From Helicobacter labacensis (lineage in GTDB: Bacteria; Campylobacterota; Campylobacteria; Campylobacterales; Helicobacteraceae): a stretch of 64,000 nucleotides of DNA. This document shows, one piece after another, positions 54,559 to 64,000 of this stretch; positions within the stretch are counted from its first letter, which is position 1; the number at the start of each line of letters is the position of its first letter. The translations under genes were made by a program, and so were the position numbers. The stretch is taken from the NCBI RefSeq assembly GCF_003660285.1, contig NZ_QXQQ01000004.1:1-64000 (forward strand), given 5' to 3'. The notes beneath the pieces were generated by a model that searched no databases, had not been told where the DNA came from, and saw only the letters and a program-made list of their open reading frames with translations.

Positions 54559-54990
54559 ATGTTGAAAATTTTTCTCTTGTTCTTGGGATTAGTGTTGATA
54601 TCCCTTATCATTTTGTTTGTGTATGAGAGGTTGGGTTTGGGGCGATTGTGTTTGGATCGATTGTGTTTGGAGCGTTATATGAAGAAGTGGATCGATCGTA
54701 TAGAGAGGTTTTATTGGGGGGTTTTGCTTCTCATAACACCCTTTTTAACGCTTTTTTTATGCGCTAGAGTGGGGGGCAGATTATCTTATTTGGGGCATGA
54801 GATTTCAGCGCTTTTGAGCGCACCCCTTTGTAGTTTGTTGTCTTTTGCACTGATTTTGGTGGTTTATAGTGAAACAAAACCTAGTCGTGTTTGGAAGATG
54901 GCTTGTTTGGTATTCGCTGGACTTAATGGCGTGATTTTAATAGGAGGTGTGGGTCTTGCTGCACGGGTTTTCTTTGGCGCGCATAACTAG
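54559..54990 (+). CDS. Small membrane protein, array class C, extended (143 aa)
   Basis: An extra N-terminal membrane helix and an Arg/Leu linker with a short internal repeat (GRLCLDRLCLER) precede a class C unit that restarts at MKKWIDRIERFYWGVLLLITPFLTLFLC and continues LLSFALILVVYSETKPSRVWKMAC. It may be a fusion of a foreign helix with a class C copy. Part of its DNA (54718-54766) recurs in decayed form at about 55118-55160. Confidence 0.65.
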   Translation: MLKIFLLFLGLVLISLIILFVYERLGLGRLCLDRLCLERYMKKWIDRIERFYWGVLLLITPFLTLFLCARVGGRLSYLGHEISALLSAPLCSLLSFALILVVYSETKPSRVWKMACLVFAGLNGVILIGGVGLAARVFFGAHN

Positions 54991-55373
54991 GTAAAATAAC
55001 AATGGTAGACTCCCTACCCTCCTTAAGTTAAAACAACCATCCCCTTATCCCCAAAATTCTTTTCTAAATCCTCATCTAGGCGTTTGACTAAATAAGTTTT
55101 TATGGGCACATAGGGTTTTGCTTCTTACAACACTCTTTTGACGCTTTTTATATGTCCAGTAGCTTTAAAAAGCCTTGTGCGCAACCTAATTGCAAAAGCA
55201 CCTCATTAGCCATCTCTAGCGCATGCGCGCCCTTCTTGGGCATATCGCTTACTAGCACGCATGCACTTGAAATTTCTAGAACTTTAGAACACTAGGGCAT
55301 ATATACCATGCTAGGAGATTTAAAGACTTTTTCCTATCGCATGAAAGCCATACTACGAAGGCATTTTAAGGAA
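54991..55373. other. Mosaic of gene remnants between the array and the AAA operon
   Basis: No intact gene. Left to right it has a decayed tail-protein end (55023-55113, minus strand), a class C fragment (about 55118-55160, plus strand, similar to 54718-54766), and about 145 bases (55145-55290) that on the minus strand read as an open coding-like stretch (VSDMPKKGAHALEMANEVLLQ) without start or stop. The last piece is unplaced. The rest shows nothing. Confidence 0.6.
55023..55113 (-). pseudogene. Decayed copy of the shared tail (AAA operon)
   Basis: Encodes KTYLVKRLDEDLEKNFGDKG and MVVLT then TAA, closely matching the end of the gene at 55673-56032. The body of the protein is missing. It shows that tail-coding DNA has been duplicated separately from the rest of the gene. 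Confidence 0.8.
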
Positions 55374-55676
55374 TTACCAACGCAACTTGCCCGTGCGGTT
55401 GGGGTTTTCTAAAATATTTTGGACATCTTGCATCGTTTTAATAGACAATTTACCTCCGTAGAGTTGGCAAATGCCATTTAAGGCATTATAAATTTTAACA
55501 TCATCGCAATGAGCATAGGCAACTTGATAATCCCTAAAGCACGCATCCAGTGCCATTAAGCGTTCTTGATGGGTGGAGGCAATCAAGGCTTCTAATTCTT
55601 CTCTCTTTGCCATGAGGGCAGGTAAGTGTGCTTCCACCAACTGGGCAATAAACGCTCCCGCCACAGAAACAATCAT
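55374..55676 (-). CDS. Small protein, last gene of the AAA operon (100 aa, no tail)
   Basis: A short hydrophobic N-terminus (MIVSVAGAFIAQL) is followed by a helical domain with LPALMAKREELEALIAS and a C-terminus RTGKLRW. It lacks the tail of its three upstream neighbours. Its start region repeats 13 bases (GGGATGATTGTTT) found just upstream in the tail-coding sequence, so its ATG seems derived from tail DNA. It overlaps the previous gene by four bases. Function unknown. Confidence 0.65.
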   Translation of the reverse strand: MIVSVAGAFIAQLVEAHLPALMAKREELEALIASTHQERLMALDACFRDYQVAYAHCDDVKIYNALNGICQLYGGKLSIKTMQDVQNILENPNRTGKLRW

Positions 55677-56032
55677 CCCCTCAAAACAATCATCCCCTTA
55701 TCCCCAAAATTCTTTTCTAAGTCCTCATCTAGGCGTTTGACCAAATAAGCTTTCATGGGCGCATTGTGAGGGATCGCGTTTTCTTGCTTGTTATAGGGGG
55801 TGAGGGTGATCTTTAAACGCCCATCGCTTTGTCTTTCGCGCATGGCAACGGCGATCAAAGCACTATTGCCCCTTAAACTTTGCATCACCTTCCCCTCTTT
55901 AAAAAAGGCGATCACTTCTTTCATACTCAAAACTTCTTGTTCGATCGCTGTGGGAGTTTTCTTACGCAAGGCGACTAACGCCACAAAGCCGACCACCACA
56001 ACCACAATTAAAACAATTAGATAAGTTGGCAT
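55673..56032 (-). CDS. Membrane-anchored tail protein 3 of the AAA operon (119 aa)
   Basis: An N-terminal membrane helix (residues 4-22, LIVLIVVVVVGFVALVAL) is followed by a small alpha/beta domain (MKEVIAFFKEGKVMQSL, RLKITLTPYN) and the shared tail LVKRLDEDLEKNFGDKGMIV at residues about 97-116, ending LRG. The body is unrelated to the other tail proteins. AGGAG precedes the ATG. Likely topology: anchor in the inner membrane with the tail at the far end. Function unknown. Confidence 0.75.
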   Translation of the reverse strand: MPTYLIVLIVVVVVGFVALVALRKKTPTAIEQEVLSMKEVIAFFKEGKVMQSLRGNSALIAVAMRERQSDGRLKITLTPYNKQENAIPHNAPMKAYLVKRLDEDLEKNFGDKGMIVLRG

Positions 56033-56042
56033 GCGCTCCTCC

Positions 56043-56375
56043 TTACCTCAAAACAATCATTTCGTTGTTGCCAAATCTCCTTTGGGTTTCGGCATCAAGC
56101 TGTTCGCTCTCAATACCCTGCGCATCTCCCTCAATTTGACTCGTTTCTGTGTTGAAAAGGCAATTGATTACATTAACATTTCCATTGTCTAGATTCTCTT
56201 TGATCACAACAGCCAGCTTATCTTTCTCCTCTTGCAGGCGTTTTGCTCGTTGCGGGTCTTTAAACCAATCCACAATGTTTTTAAGAAAATTTAAAATGCG
56301 CACCCAAATGCGCTTAACCCAAGCCCACACACTCTCAAAGAATTCTGAAACATTTTCAATGATATTATCAATCAT
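56043..56375 (-). CDS. Tail protein 2 of the AAA operon (110 aa)
   Basis: The N-terminal half is amphipathic and Trp-rich (WAWVKRIWVRILNFLKNIVDWF, residues about 18-40), suggestive of membrane-surface binding or pore formation. A Lys/Glu helix follows, and the C-terminus is a variant of the shared tail, EQLDAETQRRFGNNEMIVLR. The body resembles no other protein in the window. It lies nine bases after the preceding gene. Function unknown; toxin-like amphipathicity is only a suggestion. Confidence 0.75.
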   Translation of the reverse strand: MIDNIIENVSEFFESVWAWVKRIWVRILNFLKNIVDWFKDPQRAKRLQEEKDKLAVVIKENLDNGNVNVINCLFNTETSQIEGDAQGIESEQLDAETQRRFGNNEMIVLR

Positions 56376-56384
56376 CTTAAACTC

Positions 56385-56804
56385 CTAGTGCAACACGATC
56401 ATATTCTTGTCGCCAAAATTCTTTGTCAAGTCCTCATCAAGTTTCTTAGCAATCACGCGTAAAAAGGGGTCTTTAAGGCTTGTCATAGGCGTGTTGCGCT
56501 TATCCATAAAACAACAACTTAGAATAATCCCCACCCCGACCTTTTCCTCTCTAGTGATGCTTGCCCCGCTGTGTAGATTTTGATTTAAGTGTTCTTTCAC
56601 CCAAGAGAGCAACTCCTTAAAGCTATATGTATCTTGTTCGACCTCTGTGTAATTCCACGCTTGCCAAAAAGTGTCTAAACTGAGTTGCTTAAAAGCCTCT
56701 TTGACATCTGCCAAGCTATGTCCAAGCCCTTTAATCATTCTAATGATCTCTTTTTTGATTTCATCAATAATGACTTCTTTGGGACCCTTGTCGTTGTTAA
56801 TCAT
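56385..56804 (-). CDS. Tail protein 1 of the AAA operon (139 aa)
   Basis: Soluble helical protein without membrane segment or signal peptide (IKKEIIRMIKGLGHSLADVKEAFKQL near the N-terminus, Trp-rich centre), ending with the shared tail KKLDEDLTKNFGDKNMIVLH. It overlaps the end of the AAA ATPase gene by eight bases, so translation is coupled to the ATPase. Function unknown. Confidence 0.75.
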   Translation of the reverse strand: MINNDKGPKEVIIDEIKKEIIRMIKGLGHSLADVKEAFKQLSLDTFWQAWNYTEVEQDTYSFKELLSWVKEHLNQNLHSGASITREEKVGVGIILSCCFMDKRNTPMTSLKDPFLRVIAKKLDEDLTKNFGDKNMIVLH

Positions 56805-58095
56805 CTTTTCTCCTCATGGTTTTGAATTTGCCTTTTTTTAAATTACTCTTGATCCGCTCGCCCAAACTTTGTTTTCTGTTCTCCTCCTTATGCGTTTTTT
56901 CAAATTCCTTTTTAGCACTCTTGAATGCCTTTTGAAAGTGTGCAAAACTAGGCAACACCTCCTCCCTTGCCGCACTAATCAAGCCATTTAGCACGGCGTT
57001 TTTGATCTCGCGTCCCGAAAAACCTTTAGAAATCTTGCTTAAAGTTGCTAGCTCCTCTTGTGTGAGTTGTGCCATGCCCTTTTCATAAAGTGCTGTGGGG
57101 ATGTGTTTTAAAATAATGCTCTGGCGTTGCTTGTCATTGGGCAACTCAAAGCTAATGGAGCGCAAGATTCGGCTATGAAACGCCTTGTCGTAATTTTCTA
57201 ATAAATTGGTGGCAAAAATCACAATGACGGGGCGTTCCTCCAAAAGCTTTAAGAGCTCACTACGCAAAGAATTAACCGCCTGATCTGCGCTTTGGGTTAC
57301 ATTAGAAATCCGTTTGCCTAAAAAGCTATCGGCTTCATCAAAGAATAAAATCGCATCGTGCTTTTGGGCTAAATCAAAGGCGGCGACCAAATTTTTAGGC
57401 GCATCCCCCACGAACTTAGACTCGATGTCGGCGTAATTGCCATGGATAATTTGCTTGCCTAATTCTTTGGCGATGATGTGCGCGCTCATGGTTTTGCCCG
57501 TGCCCGGCTTGCCATGAAAATTGACAATGGTTTTAGCAATCCCATCGACCTCTTTAAACCCCCACTCCTCGTAAATCAAGGGTTGTTTTTGCACCAAAGT
57601 GATGACCTCTAAAATCCCCTTTTTGGTTTTTTTGTCTAGCTCAATGCGATCTAAGCTATAGCGCGGGTCTTCCATACGCAAGTTTAAACTTGGGGCATTT
57701 TCTTGCTCTTGTTTGATTGCCTTTTTCTCGTTAGCTTGTTTATTTAGATGGTTGATTAAAGTTTGGGTGCAGTTAATGGCTAGGTAAAAATGCGCCCCAA
57801 TGCCTAAAAACTTGCCCTCCACTAGAACCTCATTAATGGGGTGGTTAAGCCTAGAGAGGAGTAAAGAAATGCCCACTTCCTCCGCTGACGCGGGTCTGTA
57901 TTGGTCGGTTTTGACCTGAATTTTATGCGCCCCGTTTGGATCAAATACCCCCACTAAAGCCACTTCCTCCACACCGCTAAAGTCGTAATCCGGTTTTTCT
58001 AATACCTCTTTTATGGCATGGCTAAAAGTTTCTAGCTGTTCTGGGTTGGCTTGTTTGCTCAAATCATTGTTGATAAACAGCACCTCTGTTTTCAT
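56797..58095 (-). CDS. AAA ATPase of the tail-protein operon (432 aa)
   Basis: Classical AAA ATPase. A novel N-terminal domain (residues 1 to about 140) is followed by Walker A GKPGTGKTMSAH near residue 194, Walker B ILFFDEADSF near residue 245, sensor 1 FATNLLENYD, a candidate arginine finger in FHSRILRS, and a lid domain with SGREIKNAVLNG. The C-terminus is highly basic (KSNLKKGKFKTMRRKDD). The domain order suggests a remodelling or unfolding machine without a protease domain. Cotranscribed small proteins that share a tail are plausible partners or substrates (inference). The ATG overlaps the previous stop. Confidence 0.85.
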   Translation of the reverse strand: MKTEVLFINNDLSKQANPEQLETFSHAIKEVLEKPDYDFSGVEEVALVGVFDPNGAHKIQVKTDQYRPASAEEVGISLLLSRLNHPINEVLVEGKFLGIGAHFYLAINCTQTLINHLNKQANEKKAIKQEQENAPSLNLRMEDPRYSLDRIELDKKTKKGILEVITLVQKQPLIYEEWGFKEVDGIAKTIVNFHGKPGTGKTMSAHIIAKELGKQIIHGNYADIESKFVGDAPKNLVAAFDLAQKHDAILFFDEADSFLGKRISNVTQSADQAVNSLRSELLKLLEERPVIVIFATNLLENYDKAFHSRILRSISFELPNDKQRQSIILKHIPTALYEKGMAQLTQEELATLSKISKGFSGREIKNAVLNGLISAAREEVLPSFAHFQKAFKSAKKEFEKTHKEENRKQSLGERIKSNLKKGKFKTMRRKDD

Positions 58096-58376
58096 AAAAC
58101 CATGCCCTCTCTAAGCTCTCTCCTAGCGTCATCTTTATCCACTTTGTAGGTTTTTTCACCGATTTCGCGCCCATCAGCATACAAACCGACATCAACTTCG
58201 GCGTAATCTCCCGCGTTCCACATGGCTTTAACTTTTGCCGCCATTTGTCGCCTTTGCTCTCTTGCCAGCTCCTCTTTGAGTTCTCTAATCTTGCTTAAAA
58301 ACTGGCTAATGCTTAAAATGGCAATTCCCCCAATCACCGCTAATGCTATCCCGCCTATGATCCATGGTAAAGGCAT
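58092..58376 (-). CDS. Small single-pass membrane protein of the AAA operon (94 aa)
   Basis: One N-terminal membrane helix (residues 5-26), a Glu/Arg coiled coil (KIRELKEELAREQRRQ), and a small C-terminal domain ending RRELREGMVL. The last residues faintly echo the GMIVL end of the tail proteins. It overlaps the ATPase start by four bases (ATGA), so it is a likely membrane partner. Confidence 0.7.
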   Translation of the reverse strand: MPLPWIIGGIALAVIGGIAILSISQFLSKIRELKEELAREQRRQMAAKVKAMWNAGDYAEVDVGLYADGREIGEKTYKVDKDDARRELREGMVL

Positions 58377-58389
58377 TTTCTCTCCTTAT

Positions 58390-58686
58390 TTAATTCTTAT
58401 CAACTTTGATTCTCAAAGCCTCCTCTACGCCCTCTTTTTCTTGCAAAATTTGGCACGCTTTGAGATTGAGGGCATAAAACTCCTCTAGGCTATAGTGTTT
58501 GTAAAACACTTTTTCATACATCGCATCGACTCTGCAAATTTGGGGGCGGTTCTCATAAATACGGCAACGATTAGTTTGTGGGTCTAAGTGGCGACACACC
58601 CCATTGCCTAAATCCAAATGCGCTAACTCTTTAACCCCGCCAATGTTAGCACAACACGCCCCACAAATCGTGCAAGCAAAGCCCAT
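58390..58686 (-). CDS. YkgJ-family cysteine cluster protein
   Basis: 98 residues with the family pattern CTICGACC at residues 5-12, then CRHLDPQTNRCRIYENRPQIC near residues 31-52. Such clusters bind zinc or an iron-sulfur centre, but no reaction is established for the family. One base separates it from the TerB-like gene upstream. Its place in an operon with an AAA ATPase is unusual to me. Confidence 0.8.
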   Translation of the reverse strand: MGFACTICGACCANIGGVKELAHLDLGNGVCRHLDPQTNRCRIYENRPQICRVDAMYEKVFYKHYSLEEFYALNLKACQILQEKEGVEEALRIKVDKN

Positions 58687-58687
58687 G

Positions 58688-59101
58688 TTAAAGCTTGATG
58701 AGATTTTTGCCCTGATCGGTCAAAACCAACATTGCCTTTGTCCAATCCGCATAAATGGTGGCAAGATTTGATTCTAAGCCAAAGGTTTTAATCATGGTCT
58801 CTAGCACTTCTTTTTCCCCCTCATGCAAAGCCTCCAAGTGGGTTAGGCGATCTGCCATGGCTAGTGCCATGGTTTCTAACAAGACGATCTTTTGGTGCTC
58901 TTTTTGTTTAAAAGTCTGCAAAGTGGCTTTTAGATCGAATGTATCGGCATTGTAAGTGATGTCCTCCACTTGCATTTCCAAACAATAAGTAGAAATCACG
59001 CCCTTTTGTGCGTCTGAAAAGTCGTGATTGCTCCAAGCAAAATGGTGGGCGATCCGTAAAAACGCCTTTTTCTCCTCTAAATCTAATGCGCCTAAAAACA
59101 T
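58688..59101 (-). CDS. TerB-like helical protein (first gene of the AAA operon)
   Basis: 137 residues, all helical, acidic, with no signal peptide. The layout (EEKKAFLRIAHHFAWSNHDFSDAQKGVI at the start) resembles TerB/tellurite-resistance helical bundles in which an acidic loop binds metal. The resemblance is structural, not a clear sequence match. ATG with AGGAG upstream. A promoter should lie in 59102-59200, which is AT-rich. Confidence 0.6.
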   Translation of the reverse strand: MFLGALDLEEKKAFLRIAHHFAWSNHDFSDAQKGVISTYCLEMQVEDITYNADTFDLKATLQTFKQKEHQKIVLLETMALAMADRLTHLEALHEGEKEVLETMIKTFGLESNLATIYADWTKAMLVLTDQGKNLIKL

Positions 59102-59297
59102 ACAAACTCCTCTTTTGAAAATTTGCGATGATATTCTACCCCCCCTGTCAAGCCTTCGAGCCCAAAATATGCATTAAAAAAGATAAAAGTAGAAATTAGT
59201 AACAAAAAGAGAGCGGAAGTTTAAAAATTTGGGGGTTATGAGAAAAAAGATAAGAGGTTGTTTGGTTAGAGTCTAGGGAGTTTGGGGTTTGAGAGAA

Positions 59298-59537
59298 TTA
59301 AATTTTCAGCCACAAGGACTGCCTAGGGGGTCTTTCAAATTTAGAGATTTTGCATTTAGTGCGGATATAACCGGGCTTGTAGACGCGTGCACAACTCCTT
59401 TGGATTTGTTCCAATTGCTGTGCGCAGTGGGCATTAGTATGCAGGGCAGGGTGCTTCTCTAGGGCGTGTTGGGCTTGGGTATAACCATAGACTATGCCAC
59501 TTTGCGCTCCCAAATATCTTATGTTACAATGCCCCAT
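59298..59537 (-). CDS. Possible small Cys-containing protein (79 aa)
   Basis: An open frame divergent from the eptA-like gene, with four Cys, GAQSGIVYGYTQAQHALEKHP near the start and a basic end. It has no signal peptide from this ATG and no clear ribosome site, so the real start may be missing or the gene may be a remnant. Included because the composition is protein-like and nothing else occupies the space. Confidence 0.35.
   Translation of the reverse strand: MGHCNIRYLGAQSGIVYGYTQAQHALEKHPALHTNAHCAQQLEQIQRSCARVYKPGYIRTKCKISKFERPPRQSLWLKI
59525..59530 (+). promoter_or_regulatory. Likely -10 of the eptA-like gene
   Basis: TACAAT 46 bases before the GTG start at 59576; GGGAAAGG at 59562-59569 is the ribosome site. 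Confidence 0.4.
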
Positions 59538-59575
59538 GGAGTTTGGAATACAGCAAATATTGGGAAAGGTTGGCT

Positions 59576-61276
<1,701 letters not shown>

Positions 61277-61368
61277 GATATTGCCAACTTTATAGGTGTA
61301 AGCACTCCTTAAGTGGAGTCAGACTAGCCTTAAAGCTAAATCCCAAAAGGTAGTTAATAGGAGATCGC

Positions 61369-63440
<2,072 letters not shown>

Positions 63441-63458
63441 TTTTAAAAGGAGTCAAAC

Positions 63459-63917
63459 ATGAAAATGAATGTAGAGAGTTTTAATTTAGATCACACCAAA
63501 GTCAAAGCCCCCTATGTGCGTGTAGCCGATCGCAAGAGGGGAGAGGGCGGGGATGTGATTGTCAAATACGATGTGCGCTTAAAACAACCCAACCAAGAAC
63601 ACATGGACATGCCCAGTTTGCACTCTTTGGAGCACTTGGTGGCAGAACTCATCCGCAACCACGCGGATTATGTGCTAGATTGGTCGCCTATGGGCTGCCA
63701 GACGGGTTTTTACTTGCTGGTGTTAAACCACGACAATTACAATGAGATTTTAGAACTCTTAGAAAAAACCATGCAAGATGTGCTCAAGGCTAGCGAAGTG
63801 CCCGCTTGTAATGAAAGACAATGTGGCTGGGCAGCCAACCACACCCTAGAAGGCGCACAAGCCCTAGCGCGCGCCTTTTTAACCAAGCGCGCTGAGTGGA
63901 GCGAAGTGGGGGTTTAA
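63459..63917 (+). CDS. luxS: S-ribosylhomocysteine lyase
   Basis: Splits S-ribosylhomocysteine to homocysteine and the AI-2 precursor. The zinc ligands are [14 protein letters not shown] near residues 50-63 and the Cys of [18 protein letters not shown] near residue 115-130. 152 residues. It closes the operon by supplying homocysteine to MetB/CysK. The convergent partial gene overlaps its stop codon. Confidence 0.97.
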   Translation: MKMNVESFNLDHTKVKAPYVRVADRKRGEGGDVIVKYDVRLKQPNQEHMDMPSLHSLEHLVAELIRNHADYVLDWSPMGCQTGFYLLVLNHDNYNEILELLEKTMQDVLKASEVPACNERQCGWAANHTLEGAQALARAFLTKRAEWSEVGV

Positions 63918-64000
63918 CTAAACCACCCTACCACTGCCTGACAAGCCGATTTAATCCCACTGGCGACGGACTTAACCGCATTGCCTACGGCACTAATCGC
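63914..64000 (-). CDS. Partial gene at the window end (C-terminus only)
   Basis: The minus strand reads without stop from 64000 to a TAA at 63914-63916 and encodes an Ala/Val/Ser-rich end ([20 protein letters not shown] and WFS). Frame and composition are protein-like, but with 28 codons visible it cannot be assigned. Confidence 0.4.
   Translation of the reverse strand, partial: AISAVGNAVKSVASGIKSACQAVVGWFS

Overview
The window comes from a gastric Helicobacter that is not H. pylori, most likely of the H. felis / heilmannii / bizzozeronii type. Almost every housekeeping gene has an H. pylori counterpart: RNase J, fused MsrAB, arginase beside alanine dehydrogenase, greA-dut, coaX, and the cysK-metB-luxS trio. 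There are Hop-like outer membrane proteins, AAGGAG ribosome sites and lone TATAAT -10 boxes. GC content is higher than in H. pylori, and several genes here (acetate symporter, octaheme Hao cytochrome) are not part of the usual H. pylori set. Species assignment is inference.

Layout. 1-9.3 kb is one rightward run (rnj, msrAB, kdsD, a small gene, glmS, a GT25 glycosyltransferase, rlmN) ending in a broken phase-variable glycosyltransferase with a (CT)19 tract and a palindrome-ended insertion. 9.3-19.2 kb is mostly leftward, with an outer membrane protein, a DUF485-actP-rocF-ald operon, an octaheme/tetraheme cytochrome pair (Hao type) and ccoG. 19.3-45.8 kb is conserved core: guaA-thiE, dapF, priA, greA-dut and followers, coaX to gmhB, plsY-folB, ruvC, glmU, fliP, flgG-like, uvrB. 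Three genes there are frameshifted in this sequence: RNase Y, a PQQ-like lipoprotein and a chemoreceptor.

45.8-59.1 kb is an accessory region. A tandem family of small multi-pass membrane proteins (classes A, B, C) starts right after uvrB. It is interrupted by a restriction-modification cassette and a RavA/ViaA-type MoxR ATPase-VWA operon, and then resumes behind a second copy of the last 24 bases of uvrB. Next comes a leftward eight-gene operon: TerB-like, cysteine-cluster protein, small membrane protein, AAA ATPase and four small proteins. Three of the small proteins have unrelated bodies but the same C-terminal tail (LD-D/E-x4-K/R-N/R-FG-x3-MIVL), and a decayed fourth copy of the tail lies downstream. 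This looks like an AAA ATPase with a set of tail-tagged partners, and it is the best candidate for an undescribed system.

59.5-64 kb holds an eptA-like lipid A phosphoethanolamine transferase whose reading frame runs through a (GA)24 tract, then the reverse transsulfuration/AI-2 operon cysK-metB-luxS. With the broken glycosyltransferase, this gives two surface-glycolipid genes carrying dinucleotide contingency tracts.
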